Below the pieces are notes generated by a model, which was not told the origin of the DNA, ran no database searches, and saw only the letters and a program-made list of their open reading frames with translations. From JAPLGZ01 sp038225095 (GTDB lineage: Bacteria > Chloroflexota > Anaerolineae > Caldilineales > Caldilineaceae), in assembly GCA_038225095.1 (NCBI GenBank), contig JBBREZ010000436.1:1-6062 (forward strand): DNA of 6,062 bases. Direction: 5' to 3'. Position 1 is the stretch's first letter, and each line of letters begins with the position of its first letter. Below, piece after piece: positions 1 to 5,545 of this stretch. The position numbers and the translations under genes are program-made.

Positions 1-258
1 AAAAAGCCCAACGGTATTCTGGAAAATAAAAAGCGCAATAAAGAAGATCAGGTTGTGCCCGGCAGCCCGATAGACTTCCTTAGAGGTCAGCGCCTCTTGA
101 AAGTTATGCATCCCGACAAACTTCATTTGACTGCCAAAGCCACTCCAGTCATAAAAGCTGAACAAAAACGCCGACAACGTCGGGTAGAGCACAAAAAGCC
201 CGTAGACGATCAGTGCGGGTAAGACAAACCAGAGGTGTGTATAGTGACGTGTTTTCAT
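1..258 (-). CDS. Sugar ABC transporter permease, MalF-like (partial, C-terminus beyond window)
   Basis: The first 86 residues of an inner-membrane permease subunit of a carbohydrate ABC importer; the frame stays open to the window edge. The start is ATG at 258-256. The protein opens with a short basic stretch (MKTRHYTHLW), then a hydrophobic helix (about residues 10-36, with the LPALIVYGLFVLYPTL pattern typical of MalF/UgpA-type permeases). The family signature SFYDWSG (34-40) and the VGMHNFQEAL stretch (48-57) follow, and a second helix begins near residue 70. These are classic N-terminal marks of the family. It lies 85 bp after the solute-binding gene on the same strand, so the two should form one operon, with a second permease expected further left. 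No Shine-Dalgarno is visible before the start; the sequence there is the heptamer repeat. The sugar cannot be told from this part. Confidence 0.9.
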   Translation of the reverse strand, partial: MKTRHYTHLWFVLPALIVYGLFVLYPTLSAFLFSFYDWSGFGSQMKFVGMHNFQEALTSKEVYRAAGHNLIFFIALFIFQNTVGLF

Positions 259-262
259 AGTT

Positions 263-342
263 GTCAGCGATCAGTGACCAGTGATCAGTCATCAGTAATC
301 AGTGGCGGACACTGATCACTGGTCACTGATCACTGGTCACTA
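263..342. repeat. Heptanucleotide tandem repeats in two opposing blocks, forming a large hairpin
   Basis: Plus-strand positions 263-304 are six head-to-tail 7-mers close to ATCAGTG (GTCAGCG, ATCAGTG, ACCAGTG, ATCAGTC, ATCAGTA, ATCAGTG). After a 6-nt break, 311-338 are four 7-mers of the opposite orientation (ACTGATC, ACTGGTC, twice). Positions 269-289 and 311-331 are exact reverse complements over 21 bp, with a 21-nt loop. The element sits in the gap between the binding-protein and permease genes. Such stem-loops are known to protect the upstream mRNA and lower permease expression relative to the binding protein; that role is inferred here. Short tandem heptamers of this kind are known from cyanobacteria and other environmental bacteria. 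Confidence 0.9.
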
Positions 343-343
343 T

Positions 344-1618
344 TTACTTCGTGCTCGGCTTGATCGAATCTTGTAAAAGTTGGGCAAATTTTTGCGGTGT
401 GATGGCATCAGTGAACAGTTCTTGTCCGTGATCGCGAATGACAGTGGAAATGTCGGCTGTTTCTGGGAATTCATACCAGACGCGCACGTCATTGCTTTTA
501 GAAGCCTTGATCATCTCTTGCATGGCCGGGTTATTGGAGGGCGTCACACCTTCAATCGTCGGCAGCGTGATGTGGTCGGCCACCATCTGGCCGGGGGCCT
601 TGGTCAGCATCCATTGCAAGAAAACGACTGCCTGGTCCAAATGCTTTGTCTGCTTGTTGATGGCAAAAGGGCTTTCCATCCCCGTCACGGACGAAGGTGC
701 GCCCACCCCCTTGGGCGATGGGAAGGGCACCACGCCTAGTTTTACGTCCGGGTTAACTTCGGTAAAGCCAGCGAAGTCAGCCGAACCACCTTCCATCATG
801 GCAGCGCGGCCATGCGCAAAGAGCGCCTTGCCTTCTGCATAGGGCGTACCCAAAGCCCCTTCTTGAAAGTAGGGGTAGATGTCATGCAAGAATTGAGCGG
901 CTGGCAACAAATCGGGATCGGTCAATTTGACCTTGCCGGCGCGCACTTTCTCAAAGCCATCTGCCTTCAAAATACTCGACGCGGCCAGCATATAGAGAAA
1001 GAAGGGAATCACACCATCCTGCGCCGGCACCATCATAGGCGCAATCCCATTAGCTTTTAGCTTTTCAGACACGGCTTTAAGCTCGTCCCAGTTTGTGGGT
1101 GGGGTCAATTGATACTTCGCAAAAATATCTTTGTGATAATAGAGCGCCACTGTATACAGACCCAGGATCGGGAGGGCGTAGACTTTGGTGTCAACCTTTG
1201 CCGCATCCTTGGCCGAAGGATTCAGCGCATCAATTTTGATCAGGTCAGTCAGATCATAAATGTAGTTAGCCGCGGCTGCGGCGCGCAGCTCGGAACCTGG
1301 GCTGAAGGCGACCAGGTCGGGCCCTTCACCAGCCGTCATGGCCGTGTTACGCTTTACGGTGTAATCGGGGCCGGGAATTTCCTGTAGGTCAATGTGAATC
1401 GTGGGGTTTTCTTTTTCAAACACATCCAAGATGGCCTGCACGCGGCTCTTCCACTCTGGGTGGTTATGCCACATGACTAACGTAACTTTCTCTGCCGGCG
1501 CGGCGGCTGAACCGGTGGCACCGCTTGAGCCTGGCGCGGCCGCCGGCGCACATGAAGCAAGAATAATGGCGACGATGAGCACCATCGGCACAATGATCGT
1601 CGTCCGAATGTACGACAT
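344..1618 (-). CDS. Sugar ABC transporter substrate-binding lipoprotein
   Basis: A 424-residue extracellular solute-binding protein of family 1 (MalE/UgpB-like), which captures a sugar or glycoside outside the membrane and hands it to the permease encoded next. A signal peptide with hydrophobic core (residues 7-21) ends in the lipobox LASC, making Cys23 the lipidated residue. An Ala/Pro/Gly/Ser linker (24-42) tethers the mature domain, which opens with VTLVMWHNHPEW. Family features include the TNWDEL stretch, KVYALPILGLYTVALYYHK in the hinge region, and GKALFAHGRAAMMEGGSAD, a typical binding-protein segment. An ATG at 1729 in the same frame gives 37 extra residues, but the start at 1618 is preferred: it places the signal peptide at the N-terminus and has GGAGGAA 7 nt upstream. 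Length is normal for the family. The ligand is not predictable here. Confidence 0.95.
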   Translation of the reverse strand: MSYIRTTIIVPMVLIVAIILASCAPAAAPGSSGATGSAAAPAEKVTLVMWHNHPEWKSRVQAILDVFEKENPTIHIDLQEIPGPDYTVKRNTAMTAGEGPDLVAFSPGSELRAAAAANYIYDLTDLIKIDALNPSAKDAAKVDTKVYALPILGLYTVALYYHKDIFAKYQLTPPTNWDELKAVSEKLKANGIAPMMVPAQDGVIPFFLYMLAASSILKADGFEKVRAGKVKLTDPDLLPAAQFLHDIYPYFQEGALGTPYAEGKALFAHGRAAMMEGGSADFAGFTEVNPDVKLGVVPFPSPKGVGAPSSVTGMESPFAINKQTKHLDQAVVFLQWMLTKAPGQMVADHITLPTIEGVTPSNNPAMQEMIKASKSNDVRVWYEFPETADISTVIRDHGQELFTDAITPQKFAQLLQDSIKPSTK

Positions 1619-1625
1619 AGCTTGA

Positions 1626-1632
1626 TTCCTCC
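1626..1632 (-). promoter_or_regulatory. Shine-Dalgarno site deciding the start of the binding-protein gene
   Basis: The minus strand reads GGAGGAA, 7 nt before the ATG at 1618-1616. It is the strongest ribosome-binding site in the window and rules in favour of this start over the in-frame ATG at 1729. Confidence 0.85.
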
Positions 1633-1728
1633 ATAAATTCTGTGAGATTGATTGATAGGGGCTGAACAGGTTGATCAGGGTTGTGCTGGGAAGCAAAAGA
1701 AACGCCCTACCATTCAGCCTTTCGAGCA

Positions 1729-1734
1729 ATTATA
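1729..1734 (-). promoter_or_regulatory. Candidate -10 box of the sugar-importer operon
   Basis: The minus strand has a perfect TATAAT about 110 nt before the preferred start of the binding-protein gene. The -35 region is poor (about TTTCTT at 17-bp spacing), so the promoter may need an activator. About 30 bp upstream of the -10 box lies TAACGTTA (1766-1773), an 8-bp palindrome centred on CG. LacI-family operators often have such a CG centre, and this family commonly controls sugar importers. The box is seen; its use and the regulator are inferred. Confidence 0.45.
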
Positions 1735-1921
1735 CCTGACGCCAAACCAAAAAGAAAATCACTTTTAACGTTAGCAATAGGCTAAGCGCGTGGCAAGGAA
1801 AAAGTGACAGCAACCCACATCGGTTTGGGTTAACCATTTGGCGCGGCTAGGAATGGCAGAGATCGTAATACAGTTGGCATGTACGGTGGGTGAACAAGCG
1901 GATAGTAACGCTGTGCCTGAT
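1735..1921. other. Intergenic region between channel gene and importer operon, with a small hairpin
   Basis: No convincing gene is seen here. The one notable structure is AACCCA (1812-1817) paired with TGGGTT (1826-1831) over an 8-nt loop. On the minus strand it lies about 90 nt after the channel stop codon and is followed after nine bases by TTTTT. It could be a weak terminator for the channel gene, but the short stem and delayed T-run make this doubtful. Confidence 0.3.
1766..1773. promoter_or_regulatory. CG-centred palindrome, possible LacI-family operator
   Basis: TAACGTTA reads the same on both strands and lies just upstream of the putative -10 box of the sugar-importer operon. The flanks (GC before it, AAAAGTG after it on the minus strand) are not symmetric, so any operator would be short or imperfect. 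An 8-bp palindrome can occur by chance. Confidence 0.25.
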
Positions 1922-2533
1922 TCAGACATGCTCGCCAGGCGTAGGCGTCCCGGCTGTCGTGGCCGCTATCGTCTTCTCGATGCGAGGGTCTGGGATCAGC
2001 CAGATGATGGCAACGATAACATACAGCGCACAGGAAAGCCATATGTTAACAAAAGCAAGGGGAATAGCCAAAACATAGAACACCAATGATGCCTTGCCCT
2101 TGAAGTCTTGGCCCAGGGCCAGCGCCAGCGTAGACTCCTTGCCATGGTTAGTAATCAAAACTTGGGTAAGAATCGTAAAAGCGATCGCACAACCCAAGAG
2201 CACCACCCCATACGACGCCACCGGCCAGGCAGAAAGGTGACTCTCGCCCATCCAACCCATGATGAAAGGCAGGAGCGACAACCAGAATAACAGATGCAAA
2301 TTAGCCCACAGGGTGCCGCCGTTCACATGCCGAACCAACTGGAACAAATGATGGTGGTTATTCCAATAAATGCCGACAAAAATGAAGCTGAGCACATAGC
2401 TCAGAAAGACGGGAAGCAGCGGACGCAACGCCTCCAAACTATCTTCGTGCGGTGCCTTCAGTTCCAGCACCATGATGGTAATGATAATCGCAATCACGCC
2501 ATCGCTAAACGCTTCTATTCGTCCCTTGCCCAT
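1922..2533 (-). CDS. TMEM175/DUF1211 family potassium channel
   Basis: A 203-residue integral membrane protein of the TMEM175 (DUF1211) family. Members form tetrameric potassium channels with six helices per subunit and no classical selectivity filter. The family signature RxxxFSD is present right at the N-terminus (Arg5, Phe9-Ser10-Asp11), running into helix 1 (about 9-26). Further hydrophobic segments lie near 39-57, 77-96, 103-127, 147-164 and 166-181, making six. The motif YWNNHHHLF (56-64), after helix 2, is also typical. The start at 2533 is chosen over an in-frame ATG at 2584 because AGGAGA lies 7 nt upstream and homologues begin just before RxxxFSD. The C-terminal tail (182-203) is Thr/Pro/Ala-rich and probably disordered. 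It is a single gene with 122 bp to the gene before it; its role in potassium or pH balance is inferred. Confidence 0.93.
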   Translation of the reverse strand: MGKGRIEAFSDGVIAIIITIMVLELKAPHEDSLEALRPLLPVFLSYVLSFIFVGIYWNNHHHLFQLVRHVNGGTLWANLHLLFWLSLLPFIMGWMGESHLSAWPVASYGVVLLGCAIAFTILTQVLITNHGKESTLALALGQDFKGKASLVFYVLAIPLAFVNIWLSCALYVIVAIIWLIPDPRIEKTIAATTAGTPTPGEHV

Positions 2534-2540
2534 ATCGCTT

Positions 2541-2578
2541 TCTCCTGTGAATATATTTGCGGATAACCAAATGATCAA
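2541..2578 (-). promoter_or_regulatory. Shine-Dalgarno and tentative promoter of the channel gene
   Basis: AGGAGA (minus strand, 2546-2541) is 7 nt before the ATG at 2533 and fixes the start. Just upstream, TTGATC (2578-2573) and TATATT (2555-2550) are 17 bp apart, resembling -35 and -10 boxes. If used, transcription would begin inside or just before the ribosome-binding site, which argues against it. The ribosome site is solid, the promoter weak. Confidence 0.4.
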
Positions 2579-2629
2579 CAACAAATCGTTAATTGTGAAT
2601 AATTAATAGGTAAGGAAAGACCCTTCTCC

Positions 2630-2643
2630 CGCCCTCACGGGCG
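2630..2643. terminator. Short GC hairpin after the epimerase gene
   Basis: CGCCC (2630-2634) and GGGCG (2639-2643) pair over a 4-nt loop, 13 bp past the epimerase stop codon on the minus strand. The outer bases AGAC and GTCT could extend it. No uninterrupted T-run follows, only GGGTCTTTCC, so it may be a processing or Rho-dependent end rather than a standard intrinsic terminator. Confidence 0.35.
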
Positions 2644-2655
2644 TCTAGGAAAGTC

Positions 2656-3639
2656 TCACTCTACAGGGTAAGGGCCATCGGCGAAGCTGCGCACATGGTA
2701 ACCTTTCGACCCGATCAGGCGCGCTAATGGGCTGCGCGGGTCATCACCGGCGCGCAGACAATCGAGCACGTAGGCAAAGTCATAGCGCGGACGCCAGCCG
2801 AGATCGTGCCTGGCGCGTTCGTTGACATAGACGCGCTCGATGCTGGGAAACATCCGCCAGCCGCGCCGCGCATATTCCGCCGCATAATCTGGCAGCCTGC
2901 GCTGCAACACCAACGGGGCGTTCGCACGCAAATCCACCAGGTCATCACGCGTAAAAGGGGTGGTCGCGCTGATAATATAGCGACCAAAACCAAGCGTGGG
3001 CGCTTGCTTGAGGGCGAGTAGATGCGCGCGCACAACATCTTCAATGTCCACGCGACGATAAAGAAACTCGTTCGCCTTAACATTGCCATCGTCATAGGCG
3101 TGGCGCGTTGCCTGGTTGTCATCCGCTTCTGGAAAGAAACGCGAGGTGCGCAAAACGAGACAGGCAAGCTGCTGATTGCGATGAAATAACTCGCACAGAT
3201 TTTCCGTCGCGACTTTTGTCACACCATAAATGTTCTTAGGAACGGGCGTCACAGTTTCGGTTATCCAGGCGGCGGGGGCGGACGCGGGCGGGGTCAAGGC
3301 GTCGCCAAACACGCTGGTCGTGCTGGTGAAGACAAACGAATTAACGCCAGCCGATGAAGCTTCTTCCAGCAGATTGAGCGTCCCCGTGATGTTGGTGTCC
3401 ACGAAGTTTTGCCGGCTGTGCGTGCCGACATGGGGTTTGTGCAAGGTCGCCGTGTGGAGGACGGCGTCTACACCGGCCATGCAGCGCTTGACGAAATCCC
3501 GGTCAACAACGGACCCAACTGCGCTCGTGAACGCTGATTGAACAAGGTCAACACCGCGCACTTCGTGGTTCGTGTTCTGCAACGTACGCACCAACGCTTC
3601 GCCCAAATGGCCAGCACTACCTGTCACTAAGACCTTCAT
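2656..3639 (-). CDS. NAD-dependent epimerase/dehydratase (extended SDR family)
   Basis: A 327-residue soluble oxidoreductase of the extended short-chain dehydrogenase family, the group of UDP-glucose 4-epimerase and nucleotide-sugar dehydratases. The NAD-binding motif GSAGHLG (residues 7-13, GxxGxxG) follows the first strand MKVLVT. Asp31 at the end of the second strand suggests preference for NAD over NADP. The FTSTTSVFG stretch (104-112) carries the active-site Ser/Thr, and the YGVTK motif gives catalytic Tyr138 and Lys142. The conserved RTSRFFP (164-170) and VDIEDVVRAHLLAL (197-210) segments follow. The C-terminal domain ends in the DLGWRPRYDF pattern common in sugar epimerases. The ATG at 3639 lies directly before the Rossmann strand, with AAGGGAA some 15 nt upstream. 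The substrate is unknown; no other sugar-nucleotide gene is nearby. Confidence 0.93.
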   Translation of the reverse strand: MKVLVTGSAGHLGEALVRTLQNTNHEVRGVDLVQSAFTSAVGSVVDRDFVKRCMAGVDAVLHTATLHKPHVGTHSRQNFVDTNITGTLNLLEEASSAGVNSFVFTSTTSVFGDALTPPASAPAAWITETVTPVPKNIYGVTKVATENLCELFHRNQQLACLVLRTSRFFPEADDNQATRHAYDDGNVKANEFLYRRVDIEDVVRAHLLALKQAPTLGFGRYIISATTPFTRDDLVDLRANAPLVLQRRLPDYAAEYARRGWRMFPSIERVYVNERARHDLGWRPRYDFAYVLDCLRAGDDPRSPLARLIGSKGYHVRSFADGPYPVE

Positions 3640-3672
3640 GATCGGCTATAGGTTCCCTTGTCACCGAATGAT

Positions 3673-3798
3673 TTATTTGAACTTGGCCGCAAGCGCGATC
3701 TTTTTGAGTGCGCCCGCATCTTCAGGTTGCGCACGGATGATGGTTAGCATGCTTGTCTGGATCTTCCAGTCTTCGGAAGTTGGCATATTGTATGCCAT
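3673..3798 (-). pseudogene. N-terminal fragment resembling a GNAT acetyltransferase
   Basis: An ORF of 41 codons whose second half (IIRAQPEDAGALKKIALAAK) resembles the opening of GNAT-family N-acetyltransferases, the first strand and helix (IRPAxPEDAxxLxxIAxxAK). A full GNAT has about 140-180 residues including an acetyl-CoA-binding loop. Here the frame ends at TAA (3675-3673) straight after the first helix, and only about 30 bp remain before the epimerase start. It is therefore most likely the leftover of a truncated gene. The ATG could also be at 3750, which gives 25 residues. The 5' end abuts the large palindrome at 3801-3902, so a rearrangement there may have removed or decoupled the original gene. 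A functional small protein is possible but less likely. Confidence 0.45.
3781..3797. repeat. Perfect 7-bp hairpin with 3-nt loop
   Basis: TGGCATA and TATGCCA are exact reverse complements separated by TTG. It overlaps the first codons of the GNAT-like fragment and is only 3 bp from the long palindrome at 3801-3902, so the two may be parts of one structured RNA or mobile remnant. Confidence 0.6.
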
Positions 3799-3800
3799 CT

Positions 3801-3902
3801 GTAACGATTCAGGTAACCTCCTTCCGCGCAGGTCAACTTTCGAGGATCAGGTCAGCGCATTCACCTGCCCGGAAGGCATTTGCCCTAAGCCTGAATCGTT
3901 AC
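3801..3902. repeat. 102-bp nested palindrome (cruciform/MITE-like element)
   Basis: The outer arms GTAACGATTCAGG (3801-3813) and CCTGAATCGTTAC (3890-3902) are perfect 13-bp inverted repeats. Inside them, CCTTCCGCGCAGGT (3820-3833) and ACCTGCCCGGAAGG (3863-3876) pair at 13 of 14 positions. The whole could extrude as a cruciform or fold as a two-tier stem on either strand. It lies between the kinase stop and the GNAT-like fragment. Size, terminal inverted repeats and lack of coding content fit a MITE or REP-like element, but no clear target-site duplication is visible. On the minus strand AAGGAGG (from 3823) lies at the inner stem, so it could also hide a ribosome-binding site for the short ORF downstream. 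On the plus strand TTTTTT follows at 3908-3913. Confidence 0.65.
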
Positions 3903-3936
3903 CACCATTTTTTATGTAACTAAAGGTTCAGCAGTC

Positions 3937-4956
3937 CTATCCAGCATTCCGTGTCTTATCTGCCTTATAGGTGATCTCTAAAACATGGTTGGGTAGAAAA
4001 TTAGACATTAAATAGTGCAGCGCCTGTTCTCGATCTGCGCCGCCTTGATTGCTCAAAAATATTTGCTCGCACTCGACCGCAATGTCTTGAATAATCCGTT
4101 CATAGCGGTAATACGCCAACGCACTTTGATCGATCTGGGTTTGACCATAACCCTGATAGAACAAGGTTTCTTCTGCCTGCGCGCTATGCCCAATAAACCC
4201 TTGACCACCACCGATGAACATCAAATCACGCTCTTTGGGAGCCAGGATTGGATTGTCCCAATCGACCATGTAAAGCGCGCCGTTGATGTCAATCAGAATA
4301 TTGCCAGCGTGAAGATCAGAATGACAGACGATAAATTCGGGTCTGCGCGCCTGAAGGTCCAGCGCAAGCCGTTCAGCACGCTCGACCAGATCGCGAATTT
4401 CAGCACGCTTGGTCTGCAAAAACGCCGCTAATTTTATGGCAATCGGGTCATCAAAAATATCATGCTCGATGCGCGCCAGGAACGACTTTATGCTTTCGCG
4501 CGCCTGGGGCGAATAGGTCTCCTGTTGGATGCGGCTGGTTAGTGCGGGTGGCACGACCGCCGTGTGAATGCGCTTGAGGGCTGTGCCAAAATCGCGCCAG
4601 TGGCGGTCCGACATGGCAACCACATACCCATTGTGGCCCGCAACAAAGCGGTACAAAATCAGCTTGAACGCGTCCAAGTTTGCCCACAGTTGTCCGGTTT
4701 TGGTAGCCAGCGGCGGTATGATCTGCGCAATGCCCTGGTCGCTGATCCATTTGGGTAAAGTCACAGCCGTCTCGTCAAAGATGCCACGCCGCAACTTCAC
4801 AAAGTACACCGCTTGATAATCGGCAACGGCCCGATAGACGGACGTATTCAGATCAGCGCCGAGCGGCAGAAATGTGAGTTGGACAACCCGCAGCCCATAT
4901 TCAGCCTGCAAACAAGCGATAATTTTTTCATCTTTCAGATCAGGTTTTTCAAGCAT
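3937..4956 (-). CDS. Aminoglycoside/choline-kinase-type phosphotransferase, APH(9)-like
   Basis: A 339-residue cytoplasmic kinase of the APH family, which transfers phosphate from ATP to small-molecule hydroxyls. The N-lobe has the nucleotide loop region PLGADLNTSVY (31-41) and a lysine in YFVKL (Lys54) expected to hold ATP. The C-lobe has Brenner's motif HSDLHAGN with catalytic Asp214 and Asn219, then the metal-binding DWD motif (Asp232, Asp234) in VDWDNPILAPKERDLMF. The N-terminal pattern, the APKERDLMFIGGG segment and total length recall spectinomycin phosphotransferase APH(9)-Ia (about 330 residues), as I remember that family. The true substrate may be another metabolite, since most environmental homologues are untested. 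It follows the CRISPR tail by about 50 bp. No strong Shine-Dalgarno precedes the ATG; GGGA lies too far away. Confidence 0.9.
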   Translation of the reverse strand: MLEKPDLKDEKIIACLQAEYGLRVVQLTFLPLGADLNTSVYRAVADYQAVYFVKLRRGIFDETAVTLPKWISDQGIAQIIPPLATKTGQLWANLDAFKLILYRFVAGHNGYVVAMSDRHWRDFGTALKRIHTAVVPPALTSRIQQETYSPQARESIKSFLARIEHDIFDDPIAIKLAAFLQTKRAEIRDLVERAERLALDLQARRPEFIVCHSDLHAGNILIDINGALYMVDWDNPILAPKERDLMFIGGGQGFIGHSAQAEETLFYQGYGQTQIDQSALAYYRYERIIQDIAVECEQIFLSNQGGADREQALHYLMSNFLPNHVLEITYKADKTRNAG

Positions 4957-4965
4957 GTGTATGTG

Positions 4966-4989
4966 CGTTTCCCAGCCTCACAGGAAACG
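4966..4989. promoter_or_regulatory. 7-bp inverted repeat in the leader of the kinase gene
   Basis: CGTTTCC (4966-4972) and GGAAACG (4983-4989) pair perfectly over a 10-nt loop, beginning 10 bp before the kinase ATG. On the minus strand the loop holds GAGG. It could affect translation of the kinase or be an operator. Its left side GTTTCCCAGCCTCAC vaguely resembles the start of the CRISPR repeat, so it may instead be a decayed repeat. Confidence 0.35.
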
Positions 4990-5008
4990 ATTTAAGCCAG
5001 GATAAAGG

Positions 5009-5027
5009 AGTTAATCGTCTTTTAGAC
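5009..5027 (-). repeat. Half CRISPR repeat (decayed copy)
   Basis: These bases match one end of the 37-bp CRISPR repeat at 17 of 19 positions, including an unbroken ATCGTCTTTTAGAC. The other half of the repeat is not recognisable to its left. It marks the leader-distal limit of the array and lies 107 bp from the next repeat copy. Confidence 0.75.
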
Positions 5028-5028
5028 T

Positions 5029-5127
5029 TTAATGCGGCACCATGCCCCAGATTCCCCAGCCCAACAGCGCTAAAACCGCCACAATTAATAGCACGCCCAC
5101 CAATATGGCTATTGTGTTTTCACTCAT
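5029..5127 (-). CDS. Putative 32-residue single-pass membrane peptide
   Basis: ATG at 5127-5125 opens a 32-codon frame ending in TAA. The peptide begins MSENT, then has a continuous hydrophobic stretch of about 17 residues (6-22, IAILVGVLLIVAVLALL), and ends in a Gly/Trp-rich tail (GWGIWGMVPH). This is a textbook single transmembrane helix, as in small membrane proteins and some type I toxins. It occupies almost all of the 107-bp gap between the divergent repeat at 5135-5171 and the half repeat at 5009-5027, and reads in the array direction. No Shine-Dalgarno is present; the ATG follows ATTGAAAC from the repeat by 7 nt. A frame this short could be chance, but the composition is far from random. 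No family is recognised. Confidence 0.45.
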   Translation of the reverse strand: MSENTIAILVGVLLIVAVLALLGWGIWGMVPH

Positions 5128-5134
5128 AGTTGAT

Positions 5135-5171
5135 GTTTCAATCCCTCGACTGGATTGATCGGCTTTTAGAC
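5135..5171 (-). repeat. Divergent CRISPR repeat copy, separated from the array
   Basis: A full-length 37-bp copy of the CRISPR repeat, with two changes relative to the consensus (G to A at repeat position 20, T to G at position 28, plus-strand numbering). It is 666 bp away from the next repeat at 5838. Decay at this end fits the leader-distal end of an array transcribed right to left. Confidence 0.92.
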
Positions 5172-5192
5172 ATTGTATGTTGATACCTGTAG
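5172..5192. repeat. Left copy of 21-bp direct repeat flanking the two-gene insert
   Basis: The sequence ATTGTATGTTGATACCTGTA plus one G recurs at 5809-5829 with a single change (T to C at the 13th base). It begins exactly at the end of the divergent CRISPR repeat. The pair bounds a 637-bp unit containing the DUF4160 gene and its partner, and suggests a target-site duplication or a recombination event inside an old spacer. Confidence 0.85.
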
Positions 5193-5209
5193 GCGGCGAA
5201 CGGTGATGT

Positions 5210-5545
5210 TCATACGGGCATGGCCTGACCGATTTTACCAGCAGTCGTTATCAGCGGCGGTGCTTCGTTGCCGTTCTCCCAGTCGAAAGAGACTGACCAG
5301 ATGCTTGATTCGCCGATGATAAAGCACGCAGGCGTAAACGATAAGCTCGATCCGACTGGCGCACCGTGTTTGAACGGTCGGTAGTAAACGTCCCACCCCA
5401 ATGCCCGGCCTGTATAGGGCTTACCTTGGCTATGCAGGGAAAATGCCAGGCGGGAGATTTGGTCGCCATTAGGAATGCTGACAGGAATGACAAGTGGTTC
5501 ATCGTAGGTTTCATTCGCCGCTCGGATAACAAGTTCCTTGATCAT
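5210..5545 (-). CDS. Hypothetical protein, partner of the DUF4160 gene
   Basis: A 111-residue soluble protein I do not recognise. It starts MIKELVIRAANETYDEP and appears mostly beta-stranded, with alternating hydrophobic runs (LVIPVSIP, ISRLAFSLHS, WDVYYRPF, SIWSVSFDWENG) and three tryptophans; no signal peptide or membrane helix is seen. The start at 5545 is preferred to an in-frame ATG at 5569 because it overlaps the DUF4160 stop as ATGA and has GGAGAGGGAG 5 nt upstream. This gives tight translational coupling. DUF4160 genes are usually followed by a DUF2442 gene. This protein does not show the DUF2442 pattern as I know it, so it may be a replacement partner, for example an antitoxin or inhibitor. 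That role is inference from position only. Confidence 0.7.
   Translation of the reverse strand: MIKELVIRAANETYDEPLVIPVSIPNGDQISRLAFSLHSQGKPYTGRALGWDVYYRPFKHGAPVGSSLSFTPACFIIGESSIWSVSFDWENGNEAPPLITTAGKIGQAMPV

Noticed and set aside
380..1625. Several plus-strand ORFs of 74-134 codons opposite the binding-protein gene
   Set aside because: They are antisense to a clearly real gene, have no recognisable domains, and show odd Cys/His/Arg-rich composition typical of antisense frames.
1619..1729. 37-residue N-terminal extension of the binding protein from an ATG at 1729
   Set aside because: It would bury the lipoprotein signal peptide, overlaps a candidate -10 box, and lacks the strong ribosome site found before 1618.
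2534..2584. 17-residue N-terminal extension of the channel protein from an ATG at 2584
   Set aside because: AGGAGA sits 7 nt before the ATG at 2533 and the family begins just before RxxxFSD.
2724..3167. 147-codon minus-strand ORF in another frame of the epimerase gene
   Set aside because: It is overlapped fully by a well-supported epimerase with intact motifs, and its own sequence is rich in Met/Arg/Cys/Pro without any domain.
3572..3919. 115-codon plus-strand ORF across the intergenic palindrome
   Set aside because: It is the only sizeable plus-strand frame in a non-coding stretch, but it runs through both palindrome arms and into the epimerase gene antisense, has no good ribosome site and no family resemblance.
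4460..4750. 96-codon minus-strand ORF within the kinase
   Set aside because: It is a shadow frame of the kinase gene with low-complexity His/Gly/Arg composition.
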